A stretch of DNA of 26,733 nt from an uncultured Oribacterium sp. (GTDB lineage Bacteria; Bacillota; Clostridia; Lachnospirales; Lachnospiraceae). Below, piece by piece: positions 1 through 8,762 of this stretch. The notes under the pieces were generated by a model. That model was not told where the DNA came from, ran no database searches, and saw only the letters and a program-made list of their open reading frames with translations. Made by a program: the position numbers and the translations under genes. Position 1 is the first letter of the stretch. Every line of letters starts with the position of its first letter. The DNA is taken from the NCBI GenBank assembly GCA_934270345.1, contig CAKQPT010000029.1, forward strand, positions 1-26,733. Direction: 5' to 3'.

Positions 1-2637
1 TTAGTCGTCCATGCCGAGCAGGGAACGAACCGTGTTCCAGAGCTTTACGAATACCGCCTTGATTCTGCCGAGGAGGGTCGTCGATGCATCCGGAACCTCC
101 GCGTCGAGGGTCTTCGTCGTATCATCGTCGATGGAAATCTCATCCGAACGGCAGATGATCGCGATGGAGGTCGGCTCCTGGTTCTGGTCGCTGGTGAGGG
201 AAACCTTTGTCGCCTCCGGATCCATGTTCAGGAAGTTGTTGTCGGCTTCCTCCTCATCGAGTTTGTTATTAATCGTATCACGAAGATTGCGTCCGGTGGA
301 CTTGAAGTTCTTCGTATCGTCGACGATCTTGTTCGTGTTGTCGATCGCCATGTGACCGACCTTGAAGGAGTTGTCTGCCGCTGCAGAGAAATCAGGCTCT
401 GCGGAGCGAAGCGTCGAGTTCAGGTTCTGAAGCGCCGTCGCCGCATCCCCGGAGGTCTTCTGAATCTGCGTCAGCACATTCTCAGAATCCTCGAGGGTCT
501 TCTGCACATCGCCGTAGTATGCGTTCATGATGCCGATGAGCTCATCGATGTCGCTGATCACGCCACGAAGTGTGTTCAGCGTCTTCGCCGCATCGAACGC
601 CACCGCACCACCGTTCTCCATGATCTCGTTCAGATCACTGGTGACGCTGTTGATGTAGTCGACCAGATTCTCAGCCGCATCACTGTCGACGAGACTGTCG
701 GTCGCACTAAGAATCTTATCAATAGCCTCGGTAAGGCCATTCACATCATCGACAAGCTTGGATGACTGCTTGCCAATGGCTGTATTTTCCAGATCCTTCG
801 CATCGTTCTGAAGCTTCGTAAGATCATTCACATGACCGAGATAAGAAGACGCCTTGTCCTCACTATGAAGCGTAGTTGCGGTTGCTTTCGCCAGTACATT
901 CTTGACAGCCTGCTCCTTCGCTTCCTGTCCCTCTGGAGATTCAGAGAGCGTCGGTGTCAGTTTCGCAACGATTGCGTCAGTTCCGCCAGATGCCACGGTA
1001 AGTGCATCTCCAACGGCAGTAGCAATGGTATCGAGGTCCGTGATACCCATATTCTGAAGAGTGGTCGAGAGAACGATGATCGTCCTCTTCGTCGTCTCAT
1101 CGAGCCGACTTGGATCCATGTTAAGAGCACCCATTACCTGCGTGCCCAGCGTTGTATCCGGCTGACTGCTCGCACTGCCATAAGCTCTTCCGAATGCATC
1201 GCCTACCTGCTTCTTACATTCCGTGACGATGTCCTGAACATATTCCTCTGTACTGGTCGGATCGCTTTGCGCGAGCTCCGCCGCCTTCTGTACCTTCTTA
1301 ACGACTTCTTCTGCCTTTGCAGCTTCCGTCGCACTTACACCTTCCGTATGATTCTTCACATGGCTGAGGGCTGCATTGGTGGTCACCTCCGATGCACTCG
1401 CCTTGAAGTCCTCCCGATTCTCAGAATCCGTCAGATTCTTGATATCGGTATTGACCTTTCCGAGCGTCGAGGTCACACCGTGGATTTCCTCCGACATATC
1501 CTGAATCTGCAGGTTGTCGATGCTTGTCCCGCTCATGGAGCTGCCGAGGCGCTTCAGCTTCGTGTTCAGGCTCTTCAGCTTTGCGCTCGAGTCCATGAGA
1601 TCCGAATCGAGGGTGTTCAGGCTCTGATTGACATCATAGACCATCCACTGCGCGGTCTTGAGATCGTCGTTCAGCGGGGTCAGGGTACCGTTCAGGTCGC
1701 GGAGATCCTGGATTGCGACATCATTGCCATCGAAGATGATCTGCGCGTTGCCGTGGATCTTATTCTTGCCGGACTGCAGCTGCTCGAGGATCTGGTTCGT
1801 GATCTTCAGCTGTGCACTGACATCGGTCACATCATCGAGGACGTTATCGAAGTCGTCGAGCATGGCGTTCGTATCATCACGGAAATCATCCTTGATGTCC
1901 TTGATATCCTTGATCTTGTTAAGCGCACCGACGGTGCCCGGGGTCATCGCGAAGATCGCGCCGACGGATTCGAACTTATCGGTACCGAGGCGTACCTGGA
2001 AGTGTCCCTCCTGTCCCGGGAGCGCGGTGAACACGATACCGGTGTACTGGCCGAGGGTCATGGTCTGGCTCTCCGGAGCATCGACCGAGTAGCACTTCTG
2101 GATGTCGACCGGGATTGCCACGAAGAGCATCATGTTGTCCTGCATGTACTTCGACACGCTCTTGTTCGGCGTACAGTCGATGTCCATCTCGACGAGGCCG
2201 GACGCACCGGCGATCTTATCCGCATCGGTTACGACACCGTTCAGCTTATAGGTGATGTCGAAGGTCCACGGTGCCTTGATCTTATCCGGCTTCAGCTCGC
2301 CCTGGAAGAAGAACTTTCCGTTCTTGTTCTTCTCGAAGGTGACGGAGCCGTTCTTGATCTCCGGCTTCTGCTCATCGCTCATGTTGGTGATCTTCAGGTA
2401 GTCACCGAAGTCGGTGTAGCTGCTCGTGCCGTTGAAGTTGATGCCCTTGACGACATTGGCGTCACTGATATTGCCGTAGTAGTCGAGGTTCAGGTACAGG
2501 GTCTCATCGACGTCTGCGGTCGCCTGTCCGGCATACGCCGTCATCGGTGCGACCAGGATATTTGTGGTAAGGCAGCTTAAAAGCACGGTATAAGCCGCTG
2601 TTTTTTTCATAATTTTCTGGACTGAATGCTTTCTCAT
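1..2637 (-). CDS. Large secreted coiled-coil protein, probable partner of the MMPL exporter
   Basis: The protein has 878 aa. An ATG at 2637 is preceded by GAAGGAG eight bases upstream, so I prefer it to an in-frame start at 2679 that would run into the upstream gene. The N-terminus is a Sec signal peptide: basic MRKHSVQK, a hydrophobic core, and probable cleavage after AYA near residue 36. Residues of about 40-235 look beta-rich. Most of the remainder is Asp/Asn/Leu/Ser-rich helical coiled coil, with repeats such as IKDIKD near the start. It ends with a short amphipathic helix (VKLWNTVRSLL), and I see no sortase motif or full C-terminal membrane segment. It starts 13 bp after the MMPL transporter stop, so the two are very probably one operon. 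I know no named family. An extracytoplasmic adaptor or substrate-handling role for the exporter is inferred from gene order only. Confidence 0.8.
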   Translation of the reverse strand: MRKHSVQKIMKKTAAYTVLLSCLTTNILVAPMTAYAGQATADVDETLYLNLDYYGNISDANVVKGINFNGTSSYTDFGDYLKITNMSDEQKPEIKNGSVTFEKNKNGKFFFQGELKPDKIKAPWTFDITYKLNGVVTDADKIAGASGLVEMDIDCTPNKSVSKYMQDNMMLFVAIPVDIQKCYSVDAPESQTMTLGQYTGIVFTALPGQEGHFQVRLGTDKFESVGAIFAMTPGTVGALNKIKDIKDIKDDFRDDTNAMLDDFDNVLDDVTDVSAQLKITNQILEQLQSGKNKIHGNAQIIFDGNDVAIQDLRDLNGTLTPLNDDLKTAQWMVYDVNQSLNTLDSDLMDSSAKLKSLNTKLKRLGSSMSGTSIDNLQIQDMSEEIHGVTSTLGKVNTDIKNLTDSENREDFKASASEVTTNAALSHVKNHTEGVSATEAAKAEEVVKKVQKAAELAQSDPTSTEEYVQDIVTECKKQVGDAFGRAYGSASSQPDTTLGTQVMGALNMDPSRLDETTKRTIIVLSTTLQNMGITDLDTIATAVGDALTVASGGTDAIVAKLTPTLSESPEGQEAKEQAVKNVLAKATATTLHSEDKASSYLGHVNDLTKLQNDAKDLENTAIGKQSSKLVDDVNGLTEAIDKILSATDSLVDSDAAENLVDYINSVTSDLNEIMENGGAVAFDAAKTLNTLRGVISDIDELIGIMNAYYGDVQKTLEDSENVLTQIQKTSGDAATALQNLNSTLRSAEPDFSAAADNSFKVGHMAIDNTNKIVDDTKNFKSTGRNLRDTINNKLDEEEADNNFLNMDPEATKVSLTSDQNQEPTSIAIICRSDEISIDDDTTKTLDAEVPDASTTLLGRIKAVFVKLWNTVRSLLGMDD

Positions 2638-2650
2638 AGTCCTCACTCCT

Positions 2651-5014
2651 TCACTTTTCGCTTGATGCTTCGTGGTCACTGTTTTCAGATGCTGTTTCCT
2701 TCACTTCGCCATGTCCACCGAGGAGCTCCTTCACCCGCTGGTGACGGGCACGACGACGTTCGCGGAGACCGAGGATCGTTTCGTTGATTGCGGCTCTCCG
2801 GCGTGCACGCTTGGTCGCGGCCGGCACGGTGATGAAGCGATCTCCGAGCTGCAGGAGGCACGGCATCAGGAGGGTTACGAAGATGACCGAGAAAATGGCA
2901 CCTCGACCTACGAGATGGCCCACCTGGCTGATGGCCGGGATAGACGACATGAAGCTGATGACGTATCCGCAGACAATCAGGATGGTACCTGATGTCAGAA
3001 TGGACGGGAAGCTGAGCTGCGTCGCACGAATCGCGGCCTTTCGCTTATCCGGCTCGATCGCACGCGTCTGCAGGTAGTTCTCGGTCGACGAAATCGCATA
3101 GTCGATGGTGGATCCGAGCTGTACGCAGGAAACCACGGCGTAGGCGATGAAGATGAGCTCACGGCCGGCGAAGTACGGGAACGCCATGTTCACGTAGATC
3201 GCCATCATGATCGGGATCATCGCGATGATCGGCATCACGACCGAGTGGAACGAAATCGCGACGACGATGAAGATGCACATCATCGCGAGACCGTTGACGA
3301 GGTTATAGTCCGGGATCAGGACGGTTTCCATGTCCTGGGTCGTCGGGGTGTTACCGGTGATGTACGCTTCACCCGGATAGTAGCTCTTGATGATGTCGGA
3401 GACCTCATCCGAGTACTTGAAGGCGGTCGTGGACTCCGGTTTCGTTCTTATATAGATGAGCAGTCGCGCGTAACCGTCCTTATGGAAGAGCTCGGTGACG
3501 GAGCCCGGCAGGAAGCTCTCCGGAAGTCCCTCCGGAAGATAGGCCTGCATGCCCGTGACGTTCTTTACATATGGAAGATCCTCGAGTTGATCGCAGAGCT
3601 CCTTTTCCTTCAGTCGATCGGTATCCGGGAAGATCGCGACGAGCAGATTGCTTCGTCCGAACTCCTCATCGATGGCCGCGGAGTTTTCATACATCGAGGT
3701 TCCAGGTCCTGCACCCGTCGCATCCGGGCCGTACATGAATTTGTTCATGCCCTGTGCGAAGTAGATCGGTCCGGCCACCACGAGGGCAGCCACCAGGATG
3801 ATCGGGCTTAATTTATTGACCGCGATACTGAAGCGGTGGAACTTCGGCAGGAACGGCTTGTGCTTCATGCGGTCGATACGGTCAGACCAGCTGAGCAGCA
3901 GGGACGGCATCAGGAAGATGACCATCAGAAGGGAACAGATGATACCCTTCGCCATCGCGATACCCATGTCCCAGCCGATGCTGAATCGCATGAAGACGAG
4001 CACGATGAAGCCGAAGAAGGTGGTCAGTGAGGATGCCAGGATGGTCGTGATGGTACTCATGAGGCCCTGCTTCAGTGCAGCGACCTTTTCGAGCCCCTGC
4101 TCACGCTGTCGCTCATACGCATGGAGCAGGAAAACCGCGTAGTCCATCGAGGTGGCGAGCTGCAGGATATCGGAGATGTTGTTCGTGATATACGAGATCT
4201 CGCCGAGGAAGATGTTCGTTCCTTTATTCAGTACGATGGCACAGCCGATGATCGTCAGGAAGAGGACCGGTTCGAACCAGGAGGTCGTCGTAAAGAGGAG
4301 GATGATGAAGATCAGGACGACGACGATGCCCATGACCTCCTGCATCTCCTTCTTTACATTTTCCTCGATGAACTTATTCGTCGGCGACATACCGACGAGG
4401 TAGCCCCGGTCGCCGATCAGATCATCGATTTCCTGGATGGCCTTGTGCGTCCGCTTCGAGGTATCGCCCTCTTCGAAGGTGATATCCATGACGGCGTTGT
4501 TATCCTTATAGTAGTCATCGATATCATCGTAGTTGATGAACTCGGAGGAGCCATAGACCTGCGTCGTCAGGTCACACCAGATGACCTGGTCGACACCATC
4601 GATGGCCTCGATTTCATTCTTATACTGCTTCGCCTCATAAAGGGTGACATCCTTCAGCATCAGTCGTCCGGTACCCGGATAGCCGAAGACGTCGCGCATC
4701 TTATTGATGGCGATCTTCGAATCCACATCATTCGGAAGATACTTCGTCAGATCGTAATTGACCGAAACGAGTGGATAACATAAACCGAAGAAAACCACCA
4801 GCAGAATGATGAGATTTCGGATGCCCTTGTTATGATCGACGATGAAGTCGGCGAGATTTCCGTGCTTATGCTCCTGCTTCCGCGCTTTTTTCGCTTCCTT
4901 CTTCTTTTTGTGGGCTTCGATGGCTTCATCCTCCGGAAGGTGGATTTCATTTCGTGCCTGCTGTACAGACGCTTCTCTGGCAGTATCCTGCGTTTTCTTC
5001 TTGAATAAGCTCAT
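2651..5014 (-). CDS. MMPL/RND-family transporter (HAE3-like exporter)
   Basis: The protein has 787 aa and two homologous halves with about 12 membrane segments. TM1 is at about residues 67-85, after a Lys-rich cytoplasmic tail. Each half has a large extracytoplasmic loop. Both halves carry the Asp-Tyr pair typical of MMPL proton relays: SMDYAVFLL (D291-Y292) and STIDYAISS (D638-Y639). The start at 5014 is chosen because AGGAGAG lies just upstream. An alternative start at 5053 adds 13 residues without such a site. MMPL proteins export lipids or amphiphilic compounds using proton motive force, and the substrate cannot be predicted here. The gene is divergent from a TetR regulator and followed by a secreted coiled-coil partner, which resembles a drug- or lipid-responsive efflux unit. 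Confidence 0.93.
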   Translation of the reverse strand: MSLFKKKTQDTAREASVQQARNEIHLPEDEAIEAHKKKKEAKKARKQEHKHGNLADFIVDHNKGIRNLIILLVVFFGLCYPLVSVNYDLTKYLPNDVDSKIAINKMRDVFGYPGTGRLMLKDVTLYEAKQYKNEIEAIDGVDQVIWCDLTTQVYGSSEFINYDDIDDYYKDNNAVMDITFEEGDTSKRTHKAIQEIDDLIGDRGYLVGMSPTNKFIEENVKKEMQEVMGIVVVLIFIILLFTTTSWFEPVLFLTIIGCAIVLNKGTNIFLGEISYITNNISDILQLATSMDYAVFLLHAYERQREQGLEKVAALKQGLMSTITTILASSLTTFFGFIVLVFMRFSIGWDMGIAMAKGIICSLLMVIFLMPSLLLSWSDRIDRMKHKPFLPKFHRFSIAVNKLSPIILVAALVVAGPIYFAQGMNKFMYGPDATGAGPGTSMYENSAAIDEEFGRSNLLVAIFPDTDRLKEKELCDQLEDLPYVKNVTGMQAYLPEGLPESFLPGSVTELFHKDGYARLLIYIRTKPESTTAFKYSDEVSDIIKSYYPGEAYITGNTPTTQDMETVLIPDYNLVNGLAMMCIFIVVAISFHSVVMPIIAMIPIMMAIYVNMAFPYFAGRELIFIAYAVVSCVQLGSTIDYAISSTENYLQTRAIEPDKRKAAIRATQLSFPSILTSGTILIVCGYVISFMSSIPAISQVGHLVGRGAIFSVIFVTLLMPCLLQLGDRFITVPAATKRARRRAAINETILGLRERRRARHQRVKELLGGHGEVKETASENSDHEASSEK

Positions 5015-5135
5015 GTTGCTCTCTCCTGCACTGTCTTTTCGATGAAAAAACAAGTTTTAGTATGTCCCGCCACTGAATCTACGACATCTTGTGTCTTAAT
5101 TGATGTAAGTTCTTTATTAATCTGCTTTTCATTTA

Positions 5136-5164
5136 TTGACACATGTCTATTTCTGTGGTACTGT
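5136..5164 (+). promoter_or_regulatory. Promoter of the tetR-type regulator
   Basis: A perfect TTGACA (5136-5141) is followed after 17 bp by TACTGT (5159-5164), which has an upstream TG at 5156-5157 (extended -10). The segment GACAcaTGTC at 5138-5147, a 4-bp-arm inverted repeat, overlaps the -35 and could be a regulator contact. Confidence 0.6.
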
Positions 5165-5166
5165 CC

Positions 5167-5195
5167 ATTATATAGAGAAGCGTTCAAATTATCAA
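5167..5195 (-). promoter_or_regulatory. Promoter of the MMPL operon
   Basis: On the minus strand, TTGATA (5190-5195) and a perfect TATAAT (5167-5172) are separated by 17 bp. Transcription would start near 5160 and leave a leader of about 145 nt before the MMPL start codon. The -10 lies only 2 bp from the -10 of the opposing tetR promoter, so the two cannot easily be occupied together. Confidence 0.75.
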
Positions 5196-5222
5196 TGGTC
5201 AATTTTGGTCGCTTGGTTTATA

Positions 5223-5251
5223 AATAGACATTTTTGTGATATATGTTTATT
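5223..5251. promoter_or_regulatory. Candidate TetR operator (inverted repeat)
   Basis: AATAGACAT (5223-5231) and ATGTTTATT (5243-5251) form an inverted repeat with one mismatch and an 11-bp spacer. It lies between the divergent promoters and the tetR start, within the region expected for TetR autoregulation. The TAGACAT half also occurs at 5143-5149 in inverted orientation (ATGTCTA). Binding is inference. Confidence 0.35.
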
Positions 5252-5313
5252 ACGTGTGAAAAGCAACGAAATTTATATATTCAGGCTGGTAATAGCCTTC
5301 GGAGGGTATGGAT

Positions 5314-5907
5314 ATGGGAAGTTCTATGAAAGAAAATGATACGATGGATCGTCGTATCCGAAAGACCAGAGCCGCACTAAAGGGTGCACTGGCGAATCTG
5401 ATGCTGGTGAAGCAGGTGAAGGATATCTCGGTACGGGAGCTCACGGATCTCGCAGATGTCAATCGCGGCACCTTCTATCTGCACTATAAGGATGTCTTCG
5501 ATCTCCTGGAGAAGACCGAGGATGATATCCTGGAGGAGTTCAAGGAAACGCTGAACGAATTCGACGAGAAGAGTGTTTCCGATGACGCGACCCGCTTCTT
5601 CGAAAGTGTCTATACGCTCTGCATGAAAAACGGCGATTTCATCCGCATCCTGATCGGCGAAAACGGAGATATCCGTTTCCTGAACAGTCTGAAGGAGCTG
5701 GTCCGTGAGAAGTGCCTGAATGAGTGGTCCTTCATCACGAAGAAGCAGCGCCCGGAGCAGTTCGACAGCTACTATGCCTTCATCGTCGGCGGACTGATCA
5801 GCCTGCTGCAGTACTGGTTCTCGAGTGGGATGAAGGAGACCCCGCACGAGCTCGCCATCATCACCGGCGATATGCTGAGCGGCGGACTCTCAATGAAGTC
5901 GAAATGA
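5314..5907 (+). CDS. TetR/AcrR-family transcriptional regulator
   Basis: The protein has 197 aa. The N-terminal helix-turn-helix is clear: an RRIRKTRAALKGAL lead helix, then ISVRELTDLADVNRGTFYLH, which fits the TetR recognition-helix signature. The C-terminal part resembles the TetR_C_8 ligand domain common in clostridia. The start at 5314 is chosen because GGAGGG (5301-5306) sits seven bases upstream. The ATG at 5308 would be too close to it. It is the only plus-strand gene here and is divergent from the MMPL operon, so the simplest reading is a ligand-responsive repressor of that operon and of itself. The ligand is unknown. Confidence 0.9.
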   Translation: MGSSMKENDTMDRRIRKTRAALKGALANLMLVKQVKDISVRELTDLADVNRGTFYLHYKDVFDLLEKTEDDILEEFKETLNEFDEKSVSDDATRFFESVYTLCMKNGDFIRILIGENGDIRFLNSLKELVREKCLNEWSFITKKQRPEQFDSYYAFIVGGLISLLQYWFSSGMKETPHELAIITGDMLSGGLSMKSK

Positions 5908-5946
5908 GACAGGAAATCAGACGATCGTATCTGATCGAAACAGAAA

Positions 5947-5988
5947 AGTTCAGCCGGAAGCATCGAGGTGCATCCGGCTGAACTTTTT
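5947..5988 (+). terminator. Rho-independent terminator of the tetR gene
   Basis: AGTTCAGCCGGA (5947-5958) and TCCGGCTGAACT (5973-5984) form a perfect 12-bp stem followed by a T-run. It lies 40 bp after the tetR stop. The flanking A-run on the left could also give weak termination in the other direction. Confidence 0.88.
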
Positions 5989-5998
5989 CTGCGGTCAT

Positions 5999-6027
5999 AA
6001 AAAACAGGGCGCTCATGACGCCCTGTT
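5999..6027 (-). terminator. Rho-independent terminator downstream of the DUF1858 gene
   Basis: AACAGGGCG (6003-6011) and CGCCCTGTT (6019-6027) pair perfectly around a 7-nt loop. On the minus strand the stem is followed by a T-run (complement of 5999-6004). The right side also has T's on the plus strand, so it may act in both directions. It closes the minus-strand DUF1858 transcript. Confidence 0.85.
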
Positions 6028-6046
6028 TTTCGTGTTCTGATCTTAT

Positions 6047-6289
6047 TTACGCTTCCGGCTGCTCTGTCTGCTGCGCCTTCTGTGCCTCCTCGTACTCGAG
6101 CAGTACGTCGTTGAGGTCCGCCGTCAGCATATCACAGTCGATGCCGTGCACCATGCAGGCCTCTTCCAGTGACTCCATCATGGATGACGGGCAGTACACA
6201 CAGCCCATACCGTTCTGCATCAGAAATGGAGCGATCATCTCATTCATCTGAAGCAGATCGCCGATGCGCATATCCTTCGTAATCGTCAT
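6047..6289 (-). CDS. DUF1858 domain protein (hybrid-cluster-associated redox disulfide type)
   Basis: This small protein has 80 aa. The pattern ITKDMRIGDLLQMNEMIAPF followed by NGMGCVYCPSS and an Ala/His-Gly-Ile helix matches the DUF1858 family. That family has a CxxC pair (CVYC here) and is found alone or fused to redox enzymes. The start at 6289 is set by AGAGGAG nine bases upstream. The in-frame ATG at 6310 lies before that site. It lies 55 bp downstream of mecA and could be co-transcribed with it, although a 6-bp hairpin (GGCTGC/GCAGCC, 6311-6327) sits in the gap. The reaction is not known, and a disulfide or metal redox role is an inference from the CxxC. Confidence 0.85.
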   Translation of the reverse strand: MTITKDMRIGDLLQMNEMIAPFLMQNGMGCVYCPSSMMESLEEACMVHGIDCDMLTADLNDVLLEYEEAQKAQQTEQPEA

Positions 6290-6344
6290 AATTGTGTTCT
6301 CCTCTTTCATGGCTGCAGTCCGCAGCCTGTCTATGTTTCTATCC

Positions 6345-7115
6345 TCAGATGCTTCTCAGCTTCTGCAGGGCATTTTCCTTCAGGAAAAGCTCATAGTGTT
6401 CGCTGAAATATGCCTCATATAGATCGTTATCCTTCAGCTTGCTTCCATACTCCGAGAGGAGATTAGACGCACGGTTGAGTGCATTGGCCCCACCCTTTCC
6501 GGCATGAAGAACGAGATAGAAGTGATGGTCCTGCGGATCCTTATACAGGGTATTCGGACCATCATAGATGTCTCCGATGGCGGTCGCTGCATCGATGACG
6601 CGATCCAGGGACTGGAAGGCGTAGATGCGGTAAATATCGGCATCGTCATCGTGCCGATCCGTATCAGCTTCCGTATGTCCGTCCGGTCCACTCGTCGCGG
6701 CGTTTCCACCATCCAGCGTATTCGCCTGCTGCGATGCCTTATCCTTCATTTCCTGAAGGAGTCCATGCGCACCCTCGAGAATCTCGCTTGCGAGCTGGGA
6801 GATCCAGCCGCTCTGACTGCCGGCGGCAGCCGCCGTGAATTTCGAAAAGCGTGTGTCGAGCTCTTCCGGATCATCTACTTTTGAAATAACGAGCTGAATC
6901 GAACCGCCCTGAAGTGGGACAGCCTCGATCATCAGAGGCCCGCTGTCGGCGGTGAAGCCGACCTCGTTCTGCGCTTTCTGCATCATCTCGGTGAACAGTC
7001 GCTTCGCGGCTTCTGACCCATAGGTCATATCGCGGAGATTGATGTTACGAGAGCTCAGATCCAGGCTCGTCAGTGTGCATCTGATGGAGTTGTCATCAAT
7101 TCGTTCTATTTTCAT
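6345..7115 (-). CDS. mecA: Adaptor protein MecA
   Basis: The protein has 256 aa, about the length usual for MecA. The N-terminus (MKIERIDDNSIRCTLTSLDL, then NINLRDMTYGSEAAKRLF) and the block KVDDPEELDTRFSKF are characteristic of MecA/YpbH. The C-terminal half, from about residue 165, is the ClpC-binding domain (IYAFQSLDRVIDAA, YLVLHAGKGGA). Between them is a polar Asp/His/Thr-rich linker. MecA delivers substrates to the ClpCP protease and promotes ClpC hexamer assembly. In Bacillus it controls competence, but here the client is unknown. The start has GGAGG seven bases upstream. The gene has its own probable promoter and is separated from dnaB by about 190 bp. Confidence 0.92.
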   Translation of the reverse strand: MKIERIDDNSIRCTLTSLDLSSRNINLRDMTYGSEAAKRLFTEMMQKAQNEVGFTADSGPLMIEAVPLQGGSIQLVISKVDDPEELDTRFSKFTAAAAGSQSGWISQLASEILEGAHGLLQEMKDKASQQANTLDGGNAATSGPDGHTEADTDRHDDDADIYRIYAFQSLDRVIDAATAIGDIYDGPNTLYKDPQDHHFYLVLHAGKGGANALNRASNLLSEYGSKLKDNDLYEAYFSEHYELFLKENALQKLRSI

Positions 7116-7132
7116 AATGGCGCCTCCTTCGC

Positions 7133-7168
7133 TACCGGATAGACTCCGGTATTTTTATTCAGATTATA
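7133..7168 (-). promoter_or_regulatory. mecA -10 element and leader hairpin
   Basis: A perfect TATAAT lies on the minus strand at 7163-7168, although the -35 is poor. The short leader then contains a 7-bp hairpin, TACCGGA/TCCGGTA (arms 7133-7139 and 7145-7151), immediately upstream of the ribosome binding site. It may affect ribosome access or mRNA stability. Confidence 0.4.
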
Positions 7169-7192
7169 GTAACTGAAAGCGGTATAAAATGC

Positions 7193-7278
7193 AAATCTCT
7201 GCATGAGATTTTATAAAACTTTTACGTGCAGCCGCGCATTTTCGTCGTATTCTGGTGAAATCCGCGGAATCTGCACGT
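7193..7278 (-). terminator. Inverted repeats after dnaB, possible terminator
   Basis: Two nested structures occupy the dnaB-mecA gap. One is ACGTGCAG/CTGCACGT (7224-7231 and 7271-7278) enclosing a CCGCG/CGCGG pair, followed on the minus strand by AAAAGTTTT. The other is a 7-bp hairpin, AAATCTC/GAGATTT (7193-7199 and 7205-7211), followed by a T-rich stretch. Neither is a textbook terminator, but together they plausibly end the gdpP-rplI-dnaB transcript. Confidence 0.35.
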
Positions 7279-7303
7279 TCTTACATCCTCATTCTCCGTC
7301 TGA

Positions 7304-8662
7304 TCAGTGACTGTCGCGGTCGAGGGCGGCATTCACGAATCGTGTATATTCTGCCTGCCATCCGAGGATGACGGTACCGATCGGACCGTTACGCTGCTTC
7401 GCGATGATGACCTCCGCCTCATGCGGATGCTCCGTATCTTTATTATAGTACTCATCACGATACAGGAACATCACGATATCGGCATCCTGCTCGATCGCAC
7501 CGGACTCTCGGAGGTCGGACAGCATCGGACGGTGATCCGGACGCTGCTCTACCGCTCGCGACAGCTGGGAAAGGGCGATGACCGGACACTTCATCTCTCG
7601 TGCCACTGCCTTCAGGGACCGGGAGATCTCCGAGATCTCCTGCTGACGGCTCTCGCCGCCACGTCCGCCACCGGACATGAGCTGGAGATAGTCGATGATG
7701 ACGAGGTCGAGGCCCTTTTCGAGCTTCTGTTTACGGCACTTGGAGCGGAGCTCGCCGACCGTGATACCCGGCGTATCATCGATGGTGATGTTTGCATCTG
7801 CGACACGGTCGACAGCATTGATCAGCTCACCCCAGTCCTCATCGGTGAGGGAACCCTTACGGAGCTTATCCGCATCGACGAGCGACTCCATCGAGAGCAT
7901 ACGGTTGACGAGCTGCTCCCGGCTCATCTCGAGTGAGAAAATCATACACGGCTTCTTCTGCCGTACGCCGACATTGTCGAGAATATTCAGAACGAAGGCG
8001 GTCTTACCCATGGACGGACGGGCCGCCACGAGGATGAGATCCGAGCGCTGAAGACCGGCGGTCTTATAGTCGAGCGCCTTGAAGCCCGTCGGGATACCGG
8101 TGATCTGTCCACCGTTCTGTGCCGCTTCCTGAATGTTCTCGAGCACCTTCATCGCGACGGTCGCGATATCCTCACTGTCGCCGGTGTTTCTGGTTTCCAG
8201 GAGCTTGAAGATCCGCTGCTCGGTCTCATTCAGGATCGTATCTGCGGACTCGGTGCCGCTGTAGCACATATTGGCGATGTCCTCGTTCGTCCGGATGAGC
8301 GTGCGGAGAATCGACTTCTCCTTCACGATGGTGCAGTAGGATTTTACATTGGCACTCGTCGGCACCGACATGACGATATCACGGATCACCGCGATGTCGT
8401 ACACCTCCGGCGGGATGTTGCTCGTCGCCTTCAGCTTCTCCGACAGCGTCACGAGGTCGACCGGCTGATCCTTCTGATAGAGCTGGGTCATCGCGTCGAA
8501 CATGAGGCTGTACTGCTTCTGATAGAAGTCCTCCGGGCGGAGCATCTCCGCGGCCGTGGAGACCGCATCCTTATCCCGGAGCATGGCGCCGATGACACTC
8601 TGTTCGGCTTCCTGACTGTGGGGAACAACCCTGGTCAGAATGTTTTCATTATTCTCTGCCAT
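7304..8662 (-). CDS. dnaB: Replicative DNA helicase DnaB
   Basis: The protein has 452 aa, the usual length (DnaC in Bacillus naming). The N-terminal DnaB domain (PHSQEAEQSVIGAML) is followed by the RecA-like motor. The Walker A motif is ARPSMGKTAF near residue 215, and Walker B is DLVIIDYLQLM near residue 320. The later AVAREMKCPVIALSQLSRAV and RESGAIEQDADIVMF blocks are diagnostic. The start at 8662 is preceded by CAGGAG. The longer reading from 8731 has no such site. It is the last gene of gdpP-rplI-dnaB, about 100 bp after rplI. It unwinds DNA at the replication fork and no odd residues are seen. Confidence 0.97.
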   Translation of the reverse strand: MAENNENILTRVVPHSQEAEQSVIGAMLRDKDAVSTAAEMLRPEDFYQKQYSLMFDAMTQLYQKDQPVDLVTLSEKLKATSNIPPEVYDIAVIRDIVMSVPTSANVKSYCTIVKEKSILRTLIRTNEDIANMCYSGTESADTILNETEQRIFKLLETRNTGDSEDIATVAMKVLENIQEAAQNGGQITGIPTGFKALDYKTAGLQRSDLILVAARPSMGKTAFVLNILDNVGVRQKKPCMIFSLEMSREQLVNRMLSMESLVDADKLRKGSLTDEDWGELINAVDRVADANITIDDTPGITVGELRSKCRKQKLEKGLDLVIIDYLQLMSGGGRGGESRQQEISEISRSLKAVAREMKCPVIALSQLSRAVEQRPDHRPMLSDLRESGAIEQDADIVMFLYRDEYYNKDTEHPHEAEVIIAKQRNGPIGTVILGWQAEYTRFVNAALDRDSH

Positions 8663-8762
8663 ACTACTCCTGTGTGATACTATGTGAAACGACCGTATCG
8701 GATGCTCCTGCAGGCTCTCCATACAGAACATCGATACAGGACATGACGCTGTGCTGTCACGC

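Noticed and set aside
832..2580. Long open frame of 582 codons on the plus strand, antisense to the secreted coiled-coil gene
   Set aside because: It has no plausible ribosome binding site, its composition is Arg/Leu/Ile-rich in the way produced by the opposite frame, and the minus-strand protein has a signal peptide and good start.
5015..5202. A 63-residue frame upstream of the MMPL gene
   Set aside because: It crosses the -10 and -35 of the operon's promoter and lacks a start with a ribosome binding site.
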